Below, piece after piece: positions 34,161-43,171 of a stretch of DNA of 64,000 nt; position 1 is the first letter of the stretch; every line of letters starts with the position of its first letter. Source of the DNA: G963668605 sp963668605 (GTDB lineage: Bacteria > Acidobacteriota > Terriglobia > Bryobacterales > Bryobacteraceae); contig OY764903.1 of the NCBI GenBank assembly GCA_963668605.1, positions 1,550,001 through 1,614,000 of the forward strand, in the 5' to 3' direction. Position numbers and translations under genes: made by a program. The notes under the pieces are model-generated. The model made no database searches and was not told the origin of the DNA. It saw nothing but the letters and a program-made list of their open reading frames with translations.

Positions 34161-36083
34161 CTACGGTGCGATGAACCCGGCCGCCGCCAGCACCACGCCC
34201 AACTCGCGCCGGTCGTTCGGCGCCTGAAACGTCTTATCGACCATGACGGCAACCGTGGCCGTCCCCGCACCCGCGGCGATTGCTCCCGATTTCGCTTCGC
34301 ACATACCCGGCCCCGGACACAGCGTGGAGGCAACTTCCACGCCGTCCAGAGACACGCTCAGGCGGCGCGCCGGCGCGCTGTCCGGGATGTAGACCGACGC
34401 GCGTAAAACGGACGCCGCATCAGGCCGCTTGAGCAGCAACACCGCGCGGCCCGCCATCCAACGCGTGCGTCCTTCGAGCGCATAGACGCCGCTGACAATG
34501 TGGCTGTCGGCCTCGGGCGCGCCGGATTGCAGATCGCTCAATGTTGGCTCACGCTCGACAACAACGGAGAGCTTCACGCGGTCGAGCGCCGCGTTGGACA
34601 CGTCGAAAGCGCGGAAGCCCGTGCTCGCCGTCGAATAGGTCGACTTCGATTGAAGTCCGATCAGCCGCAGCGGAAGCGCCGGACGGATCTCGCGCACGGC
34701 CACCGGGGTCAGGACTCCGCCGCCTGTCGTGAATGCGGTAGGATAGCCCAACTCGCTCGAGAGCACGTACTCGCCCGGCCGCACGGCCTGCCCCTGTTTC
34801 AACGCCAGGCCGCCGCGCGCCTCGCCGTAATACTGCAAACCCCACTCGCCATTAATCCACACGCGCTTGCCATCGGTCTCCTTCGGCAGCGATTCCGCAA
34901 ACTCGCGATAGGCGTCCCAATGTTGATAATTCGTGTAGCTCAACGCCAGGCCGAGCAGCACCTGCACAGCGAATCCAGCGGGCAACCAGCGGCCCCGGCG
35001 GCTCACCAGAATCGCAAGCGGAGCGGCCAGCGGCAGCAGGTAGCGCGCCGAACCGGCGAAGAACACCGCCAGAGCGCACGCGAAAAACAGCAGTATCCAG
35101 GCTGCTTCAAACTCCCTCCAACGTCGTGCGCACCATACGATCACGAGCACGCCCGTCGCAAAGCACAGCCAGAACAGCGGGTTCGGATCGGCATAAGCAG
35201 CCACCGCCGCGGAAGCACCCACCACGATCCAGCCGATGCGGCCCACGTCGCGAAAAGCCCACCAGACCAACGGAGGAAAGATTATCCAACCCAGGTGGAC
35301 CGTCAACGCGACAGCGTTCGCGGCCTTCTTCGCAAGCGTCTGCAGAGCCATGGTCTGCAAGTGCCCGGCCAGTTCGGAAGCCGGCAGAGCGGCGCCGGAG
35401 AGCTTTTCGGAAAGCTGCCACAACGCGAGTGCGGCCGGTGCCGCGCACAGCGCCAACCATCCCGCGCGCCAATTTCGCCGCCGCATCCATAGATACGCGC
35501 CCAACACCGGCGCGAGGAAAATGGACTGCATCGCCACCAAAGCGGCCGGCGCCATCGAGATCACCGCGCCGGCGAGCCAGCGCGCCGACGCGCCGTCCAC
35601 GGCCTTCACAAAGCACGCGGCCGAGAGCATCCAGAACGCGAGAAACGGTAGGTCCGATTCAAGCGAATTCCCGTTGACGACAAAAGCCGGAGTAGCTAAA
35701 AATAAAAGCGTCGCCCACATCGGCCGCTCGGAAAATCGCCGCGCCAGAGACCACATCGCGAGCGCCGCGATCAATGAGAACAGAACATAAGCCGCGTGAA
35801 ATGGGACTTCGCGAATGTCGCCAACCAGCGCCAGCAGCGCGCCGAGAATCCAACCGTTCAACGGCGGGTGCGGGTGCCCGCGTAGCGAGACCTCCTGGCC
35901 GAGAAACACGATCACCGCATGGTTGGGATGCAGCGGCTCCATCTGCGCGTGCTCCGCCGCGGCGAGGTAATAGACGTCGTCGCCCTGAATTGCCTGGTTC
36001 AGAAACGGCAGCCGCAGCAGCAGTACAAAGCAGCAGATCAACGCGAACGAACGCCAGCAAAACGAATTTGAAATCGCGTTCAT
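34161..36083 (-). CDS. GT39-like membrane glycosyltransferase (ArnT/PMT type)
   Basis: 640 residues. The first helix is followed by QGDDVYYLAAAEHAQ, the acidic pair that binds the metal or lipid-phosphate sugar in GT39/ArnT-type GT-C enzymes. Then comes RGHPHPPLNGWILGALLAL with a further conserved HP motif. About ten hydrophobic helices extend to residue 370. The C-terminal 250 residues are soluble and probably periplasmic, beta-rich. It would transfer a sugar from a polyprenyl carrier to protein or lipid. Confidence 0.8.
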   Translation of the reverse strand: MNAISNSFCWRSFALICCFVLLLRLPFLNQAIQGDDVYYLAAAEHAQMEPLHPNHAVIVFLGQEVSLRGHPHPPLNGWILGALLALVGDIREVPFHAAYVLFSLIAALAMWSLARRFSERPMWATLLFLATPAFVVNGNSLESDLPFLAFWMLSAACFVKAVDGASARWLAGAVISMAPAALVAMQSIFLAPVLGAYLWMRRRNWRAGWLALCAAPAALALWQLSEKLSGAALPASELAGHLQTMALQTLAKKAANAVALTVHLGWIIFPPLVWWAFRDVGRIGWIVVGASAAVAAYADPNPLFWLCFATGVLVIVWCARRWREFEAAWILLFFACALAVFFAGSARYLLPLAAPLAILVSRRGRWLPAGFAVQVLLGLALSYTNYQHWDAYREFAESLPKETDGKRVWINGEWGLQYYGEARGGLALKQGQAVRPGEYVLSSELGYPTAFTTGGGVLTPVAVREIRPALPLRLIGLQSKSTYSTASTGFRAFDVSNAALDRVKLSVVVEREPTLSDLQSGAPEADSHIVSGVYALEGRTRWMAGRAVLLLKRPDAASVLRASVYIPDSAPARRLSVSLDGVEVASTLCPGPGMCEAKSGAIAAGAGTATVAVMVDKTFQAPNDRRELGVVLAAAGFIAP

Positions 36084-36098
36084 GCGCGGGACGTGCGG

Positions 36099-37577
36099 CT
36101 AATCCTTCTTCCAGCGGATGACAGGTTTCCGCGCCGCCGTCACTTCATCGACACGGCTTGTGCGCGTAAGGTGCGGCGCCGTCTTGACGCTCTCGGGGTC
36201 GCTCTCGATCTCCTTGGCGATATCGATCATCGCCTCGATGAACAAGTCGAGTTCCTGCTTGCTCTCGGTCTCGGTCGGTTCCATCATCATGGCGCCGTGC
36301 ACGATCATCGGAAAGCTCACGGTGTAGGGATGGAAGCCATGGTCGATCAGGCGCTTGGCGATGTCGCCGGTCTTCACGCCGAGCTTCGCCTGGCGCTCGT
36401 CGCTGAAGACCACCTCGTGCATCGTGGGAGCCTGCAATGGCAGATCGTAATACGGCTCCAGTCCTTTGCGGATGTAAGTGGCGTTGAGCACCGCGTCCAT
36501 CGTGGCCTTGCGCAGTCCCGGCCCGCCGTGGGCCAGGATGTAGGCCAGCGCCCGCACAAGCACTCCGAAGTTGCCATAGAACGCGCGCACGCGTCCGATC
36601 GACTTCGGGCGGTTGTAATCCCATGACAGCTTCGCGCCCCGCTTCCTGATTCTCGGCAACGGCAGGAATGGTTCGAGTTTCTTCTTCACCGCCACTGGAC
36701 CCGAACCCGGACCGCCTCCGCCATGCGGCGTCGAAAACGTCTTGTGCAGGTTCAGGTGCATTACATCGACGCCGAAATCGCCGGGCCTTGTGATGCCCAC
36801 CAGGGCGTTCATGTTGGCCCCGTCCATATAGACGAGCGCGCCCTTCGAGTGCAGAATGTCCGCGATCTTGCGTATGTCCTGCTCGAAGACGCCGACGGTA
36901 TTCGGATTGGTCACCATCAGCGCCGCGACATCTTTATCGACCAGGCGCGCCAACGACTCCACGTCGATCATGCCCTGCCCGTTCGAGCGTATATTCTCCA
37001 CGGCGTAGCCGGCCATCGCCGCCGTCGCCGGATTGGTGCCGTGCGCCGAATCGGGGATCAGAATCTTCTTGCGCGGGTTGCCCTTCGACTCATGATAAGC
37101 GCGCACCACAAGCGCCCCGGTCAACTCGCCGTGCGCGCCCGCCGCGGGTTGCAGCGTGACGGCATCCATTCCGGTAATCTCGAGCAGCGCCGCCTCGATC
37201 GCCGCCATCAACCGTAGCGCGCCCTGCGAGAGCGCTTCAGGTTGATACGGATGAGCGCCCGCCAGACCTTCCAAACGCGCCACCAATTCGTTGATGCGCG
37301 GATTGTACTTCATCGTGCACGAGCCCAGCGGATAGAGCCCCAGGTCGATGGCGTAGTTCCACGTCGAAAGACGCGTGTAGTGGCGGATCGCTTCCACTTC
37401 GCTGACTTCAGGAAAGCCTTCGATCTCCGCGCGCACGTTCCCGGCGCCGAGCGCCTCGGCCGGATCCACTGAGGGCACGTCGAGGTCCGGAAGCTGGTAG
37501 CCCTTTTTCCCCGGCGAACTGATCTCGAAAAGCAGCGATTCGTTCTGCGTCAGGTGCGGCCTCACTTTGCGGATCAT
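36099..37577 (-). CDS. gcvPB: Glycine dehydrogenase (decarboxylating) subunit 2
   Basis: 492 residues from MIRKVRPHLTQNESLLFEIS; its ATG overlaps the gcvPA stop by one base (TAATG), so the longer open frame is rejected. Features of the PLP-carrying P-protein half are PDSAHGTNPATAAMAG, VDKDVAALMVTNPNTVGVFE, and DVMHLNLHKTFSTPHGGGGPG, where HK is the Schiff-base lysine. With GcvPA it decarboxylates glycine and loads aminomethyl on GcvH. Confidence 0.96.
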   Translation of the reverse strand: MIRKVRPHLTQNESLLFEISSPGKKGYQLPDLDVPSVDPAEALGAGNVRAEIEGFPEVSEVEAIRHYTRLSTWNYAIDLGLYPLGSCTMKYNPRINELVARLEGLAGAHPYQPEALSQGALRLMAAIEAALLEITGMDAVTLQPAAGAHGELTGALVVRAYHESKGNPRKKILIPDSAHGTNPATAAMAGYAVENIRSNGQGMIDVESLARLVDKDVAALMVTNPNTVGVFEQDIRKIADILHSKGALVYMDGANMNALVGITRPGDFGVDVMHLNLHKTFSTPHGGGGPGSGPVAVKKKLEPFLPLPRIRKRGAKLSWDYNRPKSIGRVRAFYGNFGVLVRALAYILAHGGPGLRKATMDAVLNATYIRKGLEPYYDLPLQAPTMHEVVFSDERQAKLGVKTGDIAKRLIDHGFHPYTVSFPMIVHGAMMMEPTETESKQELDLFIEAMIDIAKEIESDPESVKTAPHLTRTSRVDEVTAARKPVIRWKKD

Positions 37578-38890
37578 TACGCCACCACCTTTCTGACGAT
37601 CTCCATCGCTTCGCGCCGGCTGGTCTCGGTCGCGCAGAACAACAGGCAATCTTCGAGTTCCGGATAGAAACGCGCCAGTGGCAAACCGCCGATGATCTTG
37701 CTCTTCAGCAGTTGCTTGTTGATCTCCTCCGGCGTCTTGCCGTTCGGCCGGACGACGAACTCATTGAAGAACGGGCCGCTGAAACGGCGCGGCAGATCCG
37801 CGGCGAGGAAGTGCGCTTTTGAGAGATTTTGCAGGGCCAGTTCGCGCAGGCCCTCTTTGCCATACACGGTCATGAAGACCGTCGCCATCAGCGCCACTAG
37901 CGCCTGGTTCGTGCAAATATTTGAGGTCGCCTTCTCGCGGCGGATGTGCTGTTCGCGGGTCGACAGCGTCAGGCAGAAAGCGCGCTCGCCGCGCGAATCC
38001 GTGGTCTGGCCCACCAGCCGTCCGGGGATCTGCCGGATGTATTTTTCCTTCGTCGCCAGGATGCCCACGAACGGACCGCCGTAGCTCGGCGAAATTGCGA
38101 AGGACTGCAACTCGCCTGCCACGATGTCGGCTCCCTTCGGCGGCGCCAGCAGTCCCAGCGCGACCGCTTCCGTAAACACGACAACGAGCAGCGCACCTTT
38201 GGCATGAGCTATCGCAGCGGTACGCTCGACGTCTTCGACAATGCCGAAAAAATTGGGCGACTGAATAATCACAGCCGCCGTCTTGTCATCGACGCGGCGT
38301 TCCAGATCTTCGAGATCGAGCATTCCCGTCTCGCCGCCGTAGCCGGACTCCGCCACAGGCATGTCCTGGTTCTTGGCATAGGTGCGCAGCACCTCGCGGT
38401 ACTCCGGATGCACCGCGCGGCTGACCACAACGCCGTCGCGTCCGGTAATGCGCGCGGCCATCATCGCGGCTTCGGGCACGCTGGAGGAACCGTCGTACAT
38501 CGACGCATTCGCCACCTCCATGCCCGTGAGCTGGCAGATCATCGTCTGAAATTCGAAGATCGTCGTGAGCGTGCCTTGCGAGATCTCGGCCTGATAAGGC
38601 GTGTACGAGGTCAGAAATTCGCCGCGCGAAACGACGGTATCCACCAGCACCGGCCGGTAATGATTGTAAGCGCCGGCGCCGAGGAACGACGCGTAACCCG
38701 AGGCGCAGCGCGCGGCCAGAGCCTGAAAATAGTCGACGATTTCGTATTCGGATTTACCGGGCTCCAGCGCGAGAGGCCGGTTCAACAGCACCTCGCCCGG
38801 CAGTGCGGAAAATAGATCTTCGAGCTTCTCCACGCCACAGGCTGTAAGCATTTGGCGGCGTTCGGAGTCGGACTTCGGTAGGTATCGCAT
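37577..38890 (-). CDS. gcvPA: Glycine dehydrogenase (decarboxylating) subunit 1
   Basis: 437 residues starting MRYLPKSDSERRQML. Family landmarks are CASGYASFLGAGAYNHYRP, TPYQAEISQGTLTTIFEFQ and GMEVANASMYDGSSS. It is the non-PLP half of the split P-protein. It lies 53 bases after gcvH and overlaps gcvPB. The split form of P-protein is common in Firmicutes and Acidobacteriota. Confidence 0.96.
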   Translation of the reverse strand: MRYLPKSDSERRQMLTACGVEKLEDLFSALPGEVLLNRPLALEPGKSEYEIVDYFQALAARCASGYASFLGAGAYNHYRPVLVDTVVSRGEFLTSYTPYQAEISQGTLTTIFEFQTMICQLTGMEVANASMYDGSSSVPEAAMMAARITGRDGVVVSRAVHPEYREVLRTYAKNQDMPVAESGYGGETGMLDLEDLERRVDDKTAAVIIQSPNFFGIVEDVERTAAIAHAKGALLVVVFTEAVALGLLAPPKGADIVAGELQSFAISPSYGGPFVGILATKEKYIRQIPGRLVGQTTDSRGERAFCLTLSTREQHIRREKATSNICTNQALVALMATVFMTVYGKEGLRELALQNLSKAHFLAADLPRRFSGPFFNEFVVRPNGKTPEEINKQLLKSKIIGGLPLARFYPELEDCLLFCATETSRREAMEIVRKVVA

Positions 38891-38943
38891 AGTACATCGG
38901 GTGGCCGCGAATCAACGCGCGCGTGCGGAGCAGTGCCGCGACG

Positions 38944-39339
38944 TTACGCGCGGCCTAAATCTTCCAGCCCTAAATATTCCTGATACTTCGCGGCGCTCAG
39001 CAGAGCTTTCATTTCGTCAGGATTGCTGAGCTTAATTTTCACGAGCCACGCCGCGCCGTGCGGATCTTCATTGAGCTTTTCCGGAGCGTCCGCGAGCAGC
39101 GTGTTGATCTCCAGCACTGTGCCCGTAACCGGAGCGAAGATGTCGGAAACGGCCTTCACCGACTCCACCGAACCGAGCGGCTTGCCCTGTTCGACGACGG
39201 TCTCCAGCTTCGGCAGATCGACATACACGATGTCGCCCAACTCCTTCTGAGCGTGATCCGTGATGCCGACAGTTGCGGTCTCGCCCTCGACGAGGACCCA
39301 CTCATGTTCCTTCGTATAGCAGAAAGTTTCGGGATACAT
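38944..39339 (-). CDS. gcvH: Glycine cleavage system H protein
   Basis: 131 residues. The lipoyl site lies in GSVESVKAVSDIFAPV, with the modified Lys preceded by SV. EHEWVLVEGETATVGITDHA is the conserved N-terminus. It shuttles the aminomethyl group between the P and T proteins. Its ATG directly follows the gcvT stop (TAAATG). Confidence 0.96.
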   Translation of the reverse strand: MYPETFCYTKEHEWVLVEGETATVGITDHAQKELGDIVYVDLPKLETVVEQGKPLGSVESVKAVSDIFAPVTGTVLEINTLLADAPEKLNEDPHGAAWLVKIKLSNPDEMKALLSAAKYQEYLGLEDLGRA

Positions 39340-40446
39340 TTAGAATTTCGCTCTCTTGTAAAAGGGTGTGGGCACTGTCACAGCTTCCACCGGCTGATTG
39401 CGCACCAGCACATGGATCGTCCGGCCGATCGTGGCCAGTTCCTTGGGAAGGTAGCAGAGTCCGATGTTCTTGTTCAGCGTCGGAGCGGGTCCGCCGCTGG
39501 TGACCCAGCCCGCGGCTGCTCCCTCGACCATCACTTCGTAGCCATCGCGGGCAATGCCGCGCCCGCGCATTTCAAAACCAATCAAGCTGCGTTTCACACC
39601 GTCACGCAGTTGCCCGGCTAGCGCTTCCCGGCCCAGGAAATCGCCCTTCTCTATTTTGACGATCCAGGCCAGATCGGCCTCAAATGGCGTGATCGACGGG
39701 CCGATCTCATGTCCATACAAGGCCATCTTCGCTTCGAGCCGCAAGGTGTTGCGCGCGCCCAGCCCGCAGGGCTTGATGCCGTACTCCGCACCTGCTGCCA
39801 GTAATTCATTCCACAATCGCGGGGCTTGGTCCGGCGCGGCATAGATTTCGAAACCGTCTTCGCCCGTGTAGCCGGTGTGCGCGATGCGCGCCGGCGCGCC
39901 GCTGACTTCCCCATCCGCGAACCAGTAATAGCGAATCGCAGAGAGGTCGGTCTTGGTCAGCTTCTGCAAAGTCGCCGCGGCTTTCGGCCCTTGCACGGCG
40001 ATCTGGGAGTAACGTTCGCTGGCGAATTCGACGGCGCAGTTCCAGGGGTTGGCATTGCGGATGTGCTCGAAATCCTTCTCCTGGTTAGACGCGTTCACGC
40101 ACAGAAAATAGTGATCGTCGGCCACCTTGTGCACCAGAATGTCATCGACAAAGCCGCCATGTGCGTAAAGCAGTCCGGCGTAGTGAGCCTGCCCGATTTT
40201 GAGATTGGCGGCGTTGTTCGTGGAGACGTAGTTGACCAGTTGCAGAGCTTCCGGACCACGGACCTCGATCTCGCCCATGTGGCTCACATCGAACAAACCC
40301 ACCGCATTCCGAACGGCACGGTGCTCTTCGAGAATGCCGGAGTACTGTACCGGCATGTCCCATCCGCCAAAATCAACCATCCGCGCGCCGGAGTTCCGAT
40401 GCGTCTCGTTCAGCGGAGTGGTTTTGAGCGAAGAAGGTTGCCCCAT
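39340..40446 (-). CDS. gcvT: Aminomethyltransferase (glycine cleavage T protein)
   Basis: 368 residues from MGQPSSLKTTPLNETHRNSG; an upstream in-frame TTG would add seven residues without reason. Features are MVDFGGWDMPVQYSGILEEH, LFDVSHMGEIEVRGP (Asp of the active site) and TGYTGEDGFEIY. It releases ammonia and forms methylene-tetrahydrofolate. It is first in gcvT-gcvH-gcvPA-gcvPB. Only 50 bases separate it from the divergent YfiT-like gene, too little room for a glycine riboswitch. Confidence 0.96.
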   Translation of the reverse strand: MGQPSSLKTTPLNETHRNSGARMVDFGGWDMPVQYSGILEEHRAVRNAVGLFDVSHMGEIEVRGPEALQLVNYVSTNNAANLKIGQAHYAGLLYAHGGFVDDILVHKVADDHYFLCVNASNQEKDFEHIRNANPWNCAVEFASERYSQIAVQGPKAAATLQKLTKTDLSAIRYYWFADGEVSGAPARIAHTGYTGEDGFEIYAAPDQAPRLWNELLAAGAEYGIKPCGLGARNTLRLEAKMALYGHEIGPSITPFEADLAWIVKIEKGDFLGREALAGQLRDGVKRSLIGFEMRGRGIARDGYEVMVEGAAAGWVTSGGPAPTLNKNIGLCYLPKELATIGRTIHVLVRNQPVEAVTVPTPFYKRAKF

Positions 40447-40496
40447 AGGAAAGACCCACTCTAGCAAGCCGCCTTCCGGCCTGTCAAAATAAAGCC

Positions 40497-40994
40497 GTGG
40501 ACCTAAAATACCCGATCGGAAAACCCGACCTGAACGCCGCCCCTCCGCTCGCCGAGTCGATCGACCAGATCGCGGCGCTGCCGGAACAGATTCGCGGCGC
40601 GATAGCGAAGCTCGGCGCAGCCCGCCTCGACACGCCCTACCGCGAAGGCGGCTGGACCGCGCGGCAGGTGGTGCATCACCTCGTCGACAGCCACATCAAC
40701 AGCTATGTGCGCTTCCGCCTCGCGCTGACCGAAGACACGCCCACCATCAAGCCTTACAAGGAAGCGCTTTGGGCCGAACTCGAAGACGCGCGCAACGCAC
40801 CCGTCGAATTATCGTTGGATTTGCTCGACGCGCTGCATCGCCGCTGGGTCGTGCTGCTACGCGCGCTCAAGCCAGCCGATTTTGAACGCGCCTTCCTGCA
40901 TCCGGAACGCGGCGCGATGACGCTGGCCCACAATGTCCATCTCTACGCCTGGCACGGCCGTCACCATCTGGCGCACTTGGGCCTGATCGCGTAG
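40497..40994 (+). CDS. DinB/YfiT-family putative metal-dependent hydrolase or thiol transferase
   Basis: 165 residues with GTG start (MDLKYPIGK). Four-helix DinB-like fold of the YfiT/BstA type: GGWTARQVVHHLVDSHINSY and NVHLYAWHGRHHLAHLGLI supply the three metal-binding histidines. YfiT relatives act as bacillithiol S-transferases or unknown hydrolases; no bacillithiol genes are seen here. It is divergent from the gcv operon. Confidence 0.88.
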   Translation: MDLKYPIGKPDLNAAPPLAESIDQIAALPEQIRGAIAKLGAARLDTPYREGGWTARQVVHHLVDSHINSYVRFRLALTEDTPTIKPYKEALWAELEDARNAPVELSLDLLDALHRRWVVLLRALKPADFERAFLHPERGAMTLAHNVHLYAWHGRHHLAHLGLIA

Positions 40995-41054
40995 AGCCTG
41001 TGAACTAATTGCGGAGACCGGCAAATTTCGTTCGCCGCGGCGGAAAGAAAATCG

Positions 41055-41678
41055 CTAATCCTGCATGCCCAGCCGGCCAGCAGCAAACAGCCTCGCATCC
41101 ATCGGCCGCAAGCGCCGCTGCACCGCTTTGCCAATCAACTTGTAGTGATGCGTAAGCGACAAGTAATCGGAAATCGCCCAAACGTCATCTTCGGCGGTCA
41201 TCCAGCCGCCGGCGTCAAAGCGTGCGAGATCGATGGCACGGGAATAGCCGCGCAGCGTCTTCTCGCCCTTCAGATTGTAGTAATGCTCGAAGTACGACAT
41301 CGCCAACTCGCGCAGGCTGCGGTAGACGGGCTCGCGCGAGCGCAGGCCGGAATAGTTGGACTTAGCGATCGCACCCCAACAACCGCCTTCCGAATAAAGC
41401 GCCAGGACGTGATCGTCGTCGCGCACTGCGGCCAGATACATAACCAGGGGCGGACGTCCCAACGCCCGCAGCGCGGCGGCCGCCAACAATGCGCCTTCCA
41501 TGCAGTGTCCCGTGCGGTCGCGCAGCACGCGACGCGGAGAGCGGCACGTCTCGCCATCGGGCTCCTTGTTATAACGCACGCCCTCGTCAAGAAAGCGCTG
41601 AATGCCAAACGGAGTCTTCATCGCACGCAGTGTTCGCCATTCCGCCGCAGTCATTCCAAAACGATCGTCATAATTCAT
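41055..41678 (-). CDS. Hypothetical protein, transglutaminase-like core
   Basis: 207 residues. DRTGHCMEGALLAAAALRALG and VRDDDHVLALYSEGG resemble the Cys and His stations of a transglutaminase-like or papain-like fold, with an Asp or Asn candidate in ISDYLSLTHHYK. No signal peptide is seen, so it is probably cytoplasmic. I do not recognise a named family. It may end the operon with the PqaA-like and amidotransferase genes, but a REP-like hairpin of 50 bases sits in the 119-base gap. Confidence 0.6.
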   Translation of the reverse strand: MNYDDRFGMTAAEWRTLRAMKTPFGIQRFLDEGVRYNKEPDGETCRSPRRVLRDRTGHCMEGALLAAAALRALGRPPLVMYLAAVRDDDHVLALYSEGGCWGAIAKSNYSGLRSREPVYRSLRELAMSYFEHYYNLKGEKTLRGYSRAIDLARFDAGGWMTAEDDVWAISDYLSLTHHYKLIGKAVQRRLRPMDARLFAAGRLGMQD

Positions 41679-41714
41679 TGCATGGATCTCCGATCCAGGA
41701 TCGAAATAGTTGCG

Positions 41715-41764
41715 CCTCCGGTCGCTGGCGCCATAGCGGTGCCGAAAGCGTTAGCGACCGGAGG
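41715..41764. repeat. REP-like inverted repeat
   Basis: Perfect 12-bp arms CCTCCGGTCGCT (41715-41726) and AGCGACCGGAGG (41753-41764) around a 26-base loop that itself contains GGCGCC. The right arm, extended to 27 bases, matches the copy at 19905-19931. It can form a strong hairpin in the mRNA between two minus-strand genes. Confidence 0.7.
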
Positions 41765-41797
41765 TTGCGACTCCACCACTTCTCTTCAGCGCAGGCG

Positions 41798-43171
41798 TCA
41801 GTTCACCTTGGCAGGCTTGTAAGCCGGATAGGGATACGCCTCCGGCAGCACTTTGACTTCCGTTGTGAGTTTAAGCGGATACTTGCCGCCCGTTGGAAAG
41901 GTCAGTTCCATGAACCACGCCGTCCAACCTTTGGGCGGCGCAGAGATCCTGGCCACGTAGACACCTTCGCTCTCGGCCTCGAGCGGTGCGCTGGTATAGA
42001 CGGGACCGATCGTCTGGAGGCGGAAGTCGCGTGCCGTGGGATTGGTCGCCTGCCACACTTTGACCTCGCTGGGTTTGTCGAGACTCTTCACGCGGATCGT
42101 GCCGTTCCCGATCGTCCACGTGAAGCGCGGCCGCGGCGTGCCGCGCACGATCGACTCATAGAACGCGCCCAGTGTAGACCCGGCATCGCTATTGCGCAGC
42201 GAGTGGTCGGCGTTCGGAACATAGCGCAGATTCTTTTCGCCCTTCAGATCGGCGAAGTAAAACTGCGACGAGTCCGGCAGAAAGAACTGGTCGCCCGTCG
42301 AGTTCATAATCAACTTGGGCATCGTCAGGCGGTCGCGGTAGGAATATGGATCTTCGATTTTCATCAACGCGGCGTTCTGCGGCGTTCCCAGCCAGTCGAA
42401 CAGTTTCGTCTCGCTGTAGTTCGCCACCGCGGGCGCCCAGAAACCGTAGGCGCGCCAATGATGCTGCATCGTTTTTTCCATGTTGAGCACATCGATTACG
42501 ATGGGCGCAATAGCGATCACGCGCCGGTCCACGGCCGCCGTGGTCCATGTGGTCCAGCCGCGTTTGGAACCTCCCGAGACGACGAACTTGTCCACCTTCA
42601 CGCCGCCTTCGAGCTTGGCGCAAAAGCTGGTGATCGTGTCCATGGCGCGCACGGCCGCCTTGGTCATCGGCAGGCGCAGCGGCCAGGTCTCGTCGCCGCC
42701 GCGTACGAACTTGTCCCAGGTATAGGCCACCAGGGAATCCTCGGTGCGCACCACATGATCATCGCTGAACGTCAGCGTCTGGTTCGGCACCATGCGCAGC
42801 TCGGCAGTGACCGTATTCGTGGCAAGCGCGAGGTCCGGCAGTGTGCCCGCGATCTTTTCGGGCGGCTTGCCGTCGTTGGAGCCGCCGCCGATGAGCAGCA
42901 ATCCGGTCGCGCTCTGCACCTTGTCGGGCTTGACGATGGTAAGCCAATGCTTCCACAGCGGGCGGTCGACTTCGGCAGCGCTGCGCCAGGATTGTGAAGT
43001 CATATCGAGCACATAGGCGGTGTAGCCTTTGCCGGGCAGCGTGCAAACCAACTCAAATTTGTAATTGGGGTCCGGCGCCTGAACGTAGCGGTCGAGCGCG
43101 GTAGGCTCGGAAGCTAATGCGCCGAATGCCGCCGCGGCGGCTACCAGCAAGAACGAGGCAAGTTTTCTCAT
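41798..43171 (-). CDS. PhoPQ-activated pathogenicity-related (PqaA-type) protein
   Basis: 457 residues with a signal peptide (LASFLLVAAAAAFGALAS). The alpha/beta-hydrolase-like core of PF10142 is clear: GLLLIGGGSNDGKPP, DKFVVSGGSKRGWTTW with the likely nucleophile Ser in GGSKRG, and IMNSTGDQFFLPDSSQFY carrying the acid. A beta-rich C-terminal domain follows. The function is unknown in most species; the name comes from Salmonella. Its start overlaps the amidotransferase stop (ATGA), so the two are coupled. Confidence 0.9.
   Translation of the reverse strand: MRKLASFLLVAAAAAFGALASEPTALDRYVQAPDPNYKFELVCTLPGKGYTAYVLDMTSQSWRSAAEVDRPLWKHWLTIVKPDKVQSATGLLLIGGGSNDGKPPEKIAGTLPDLALATNTVTAELRMVPNQTLTFSDDHVVRTEDSLVAYTWDKFVRGGDETWPLRLPMTKAAVRAMDTITSFCAKLEGGVKVDKFVVSGGSKRGWTTWTTAAVDRRVIAIAPIVIDVLNMEKTMQHHWRAYGFWAPAVANYSETKLFDWLGTPQNAALMKIEDPYSYRDRLTMPKLIMNSTGDQFFLPDSSQFYFADLKGEKNLRYVPNADHSLRNSDAGSTLGAFYESIVRGTPRPRFTWTIGNGTIRVKSLDKPSEVKVWQATNPTARDFRLQTIGPVYTSAPLEAESEGVYVARISAPPKGWTAWFMELTFPTGGKYPLKLTTEVKVLPEAYPYPAYKPAKVN

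Noticed and set aside
40447..40496. Glycine riboswitch upstream of gcvT
   Set aside because: Only 50 bases separate gcvT from the divergent gene, too short for even one glycine aptamer.
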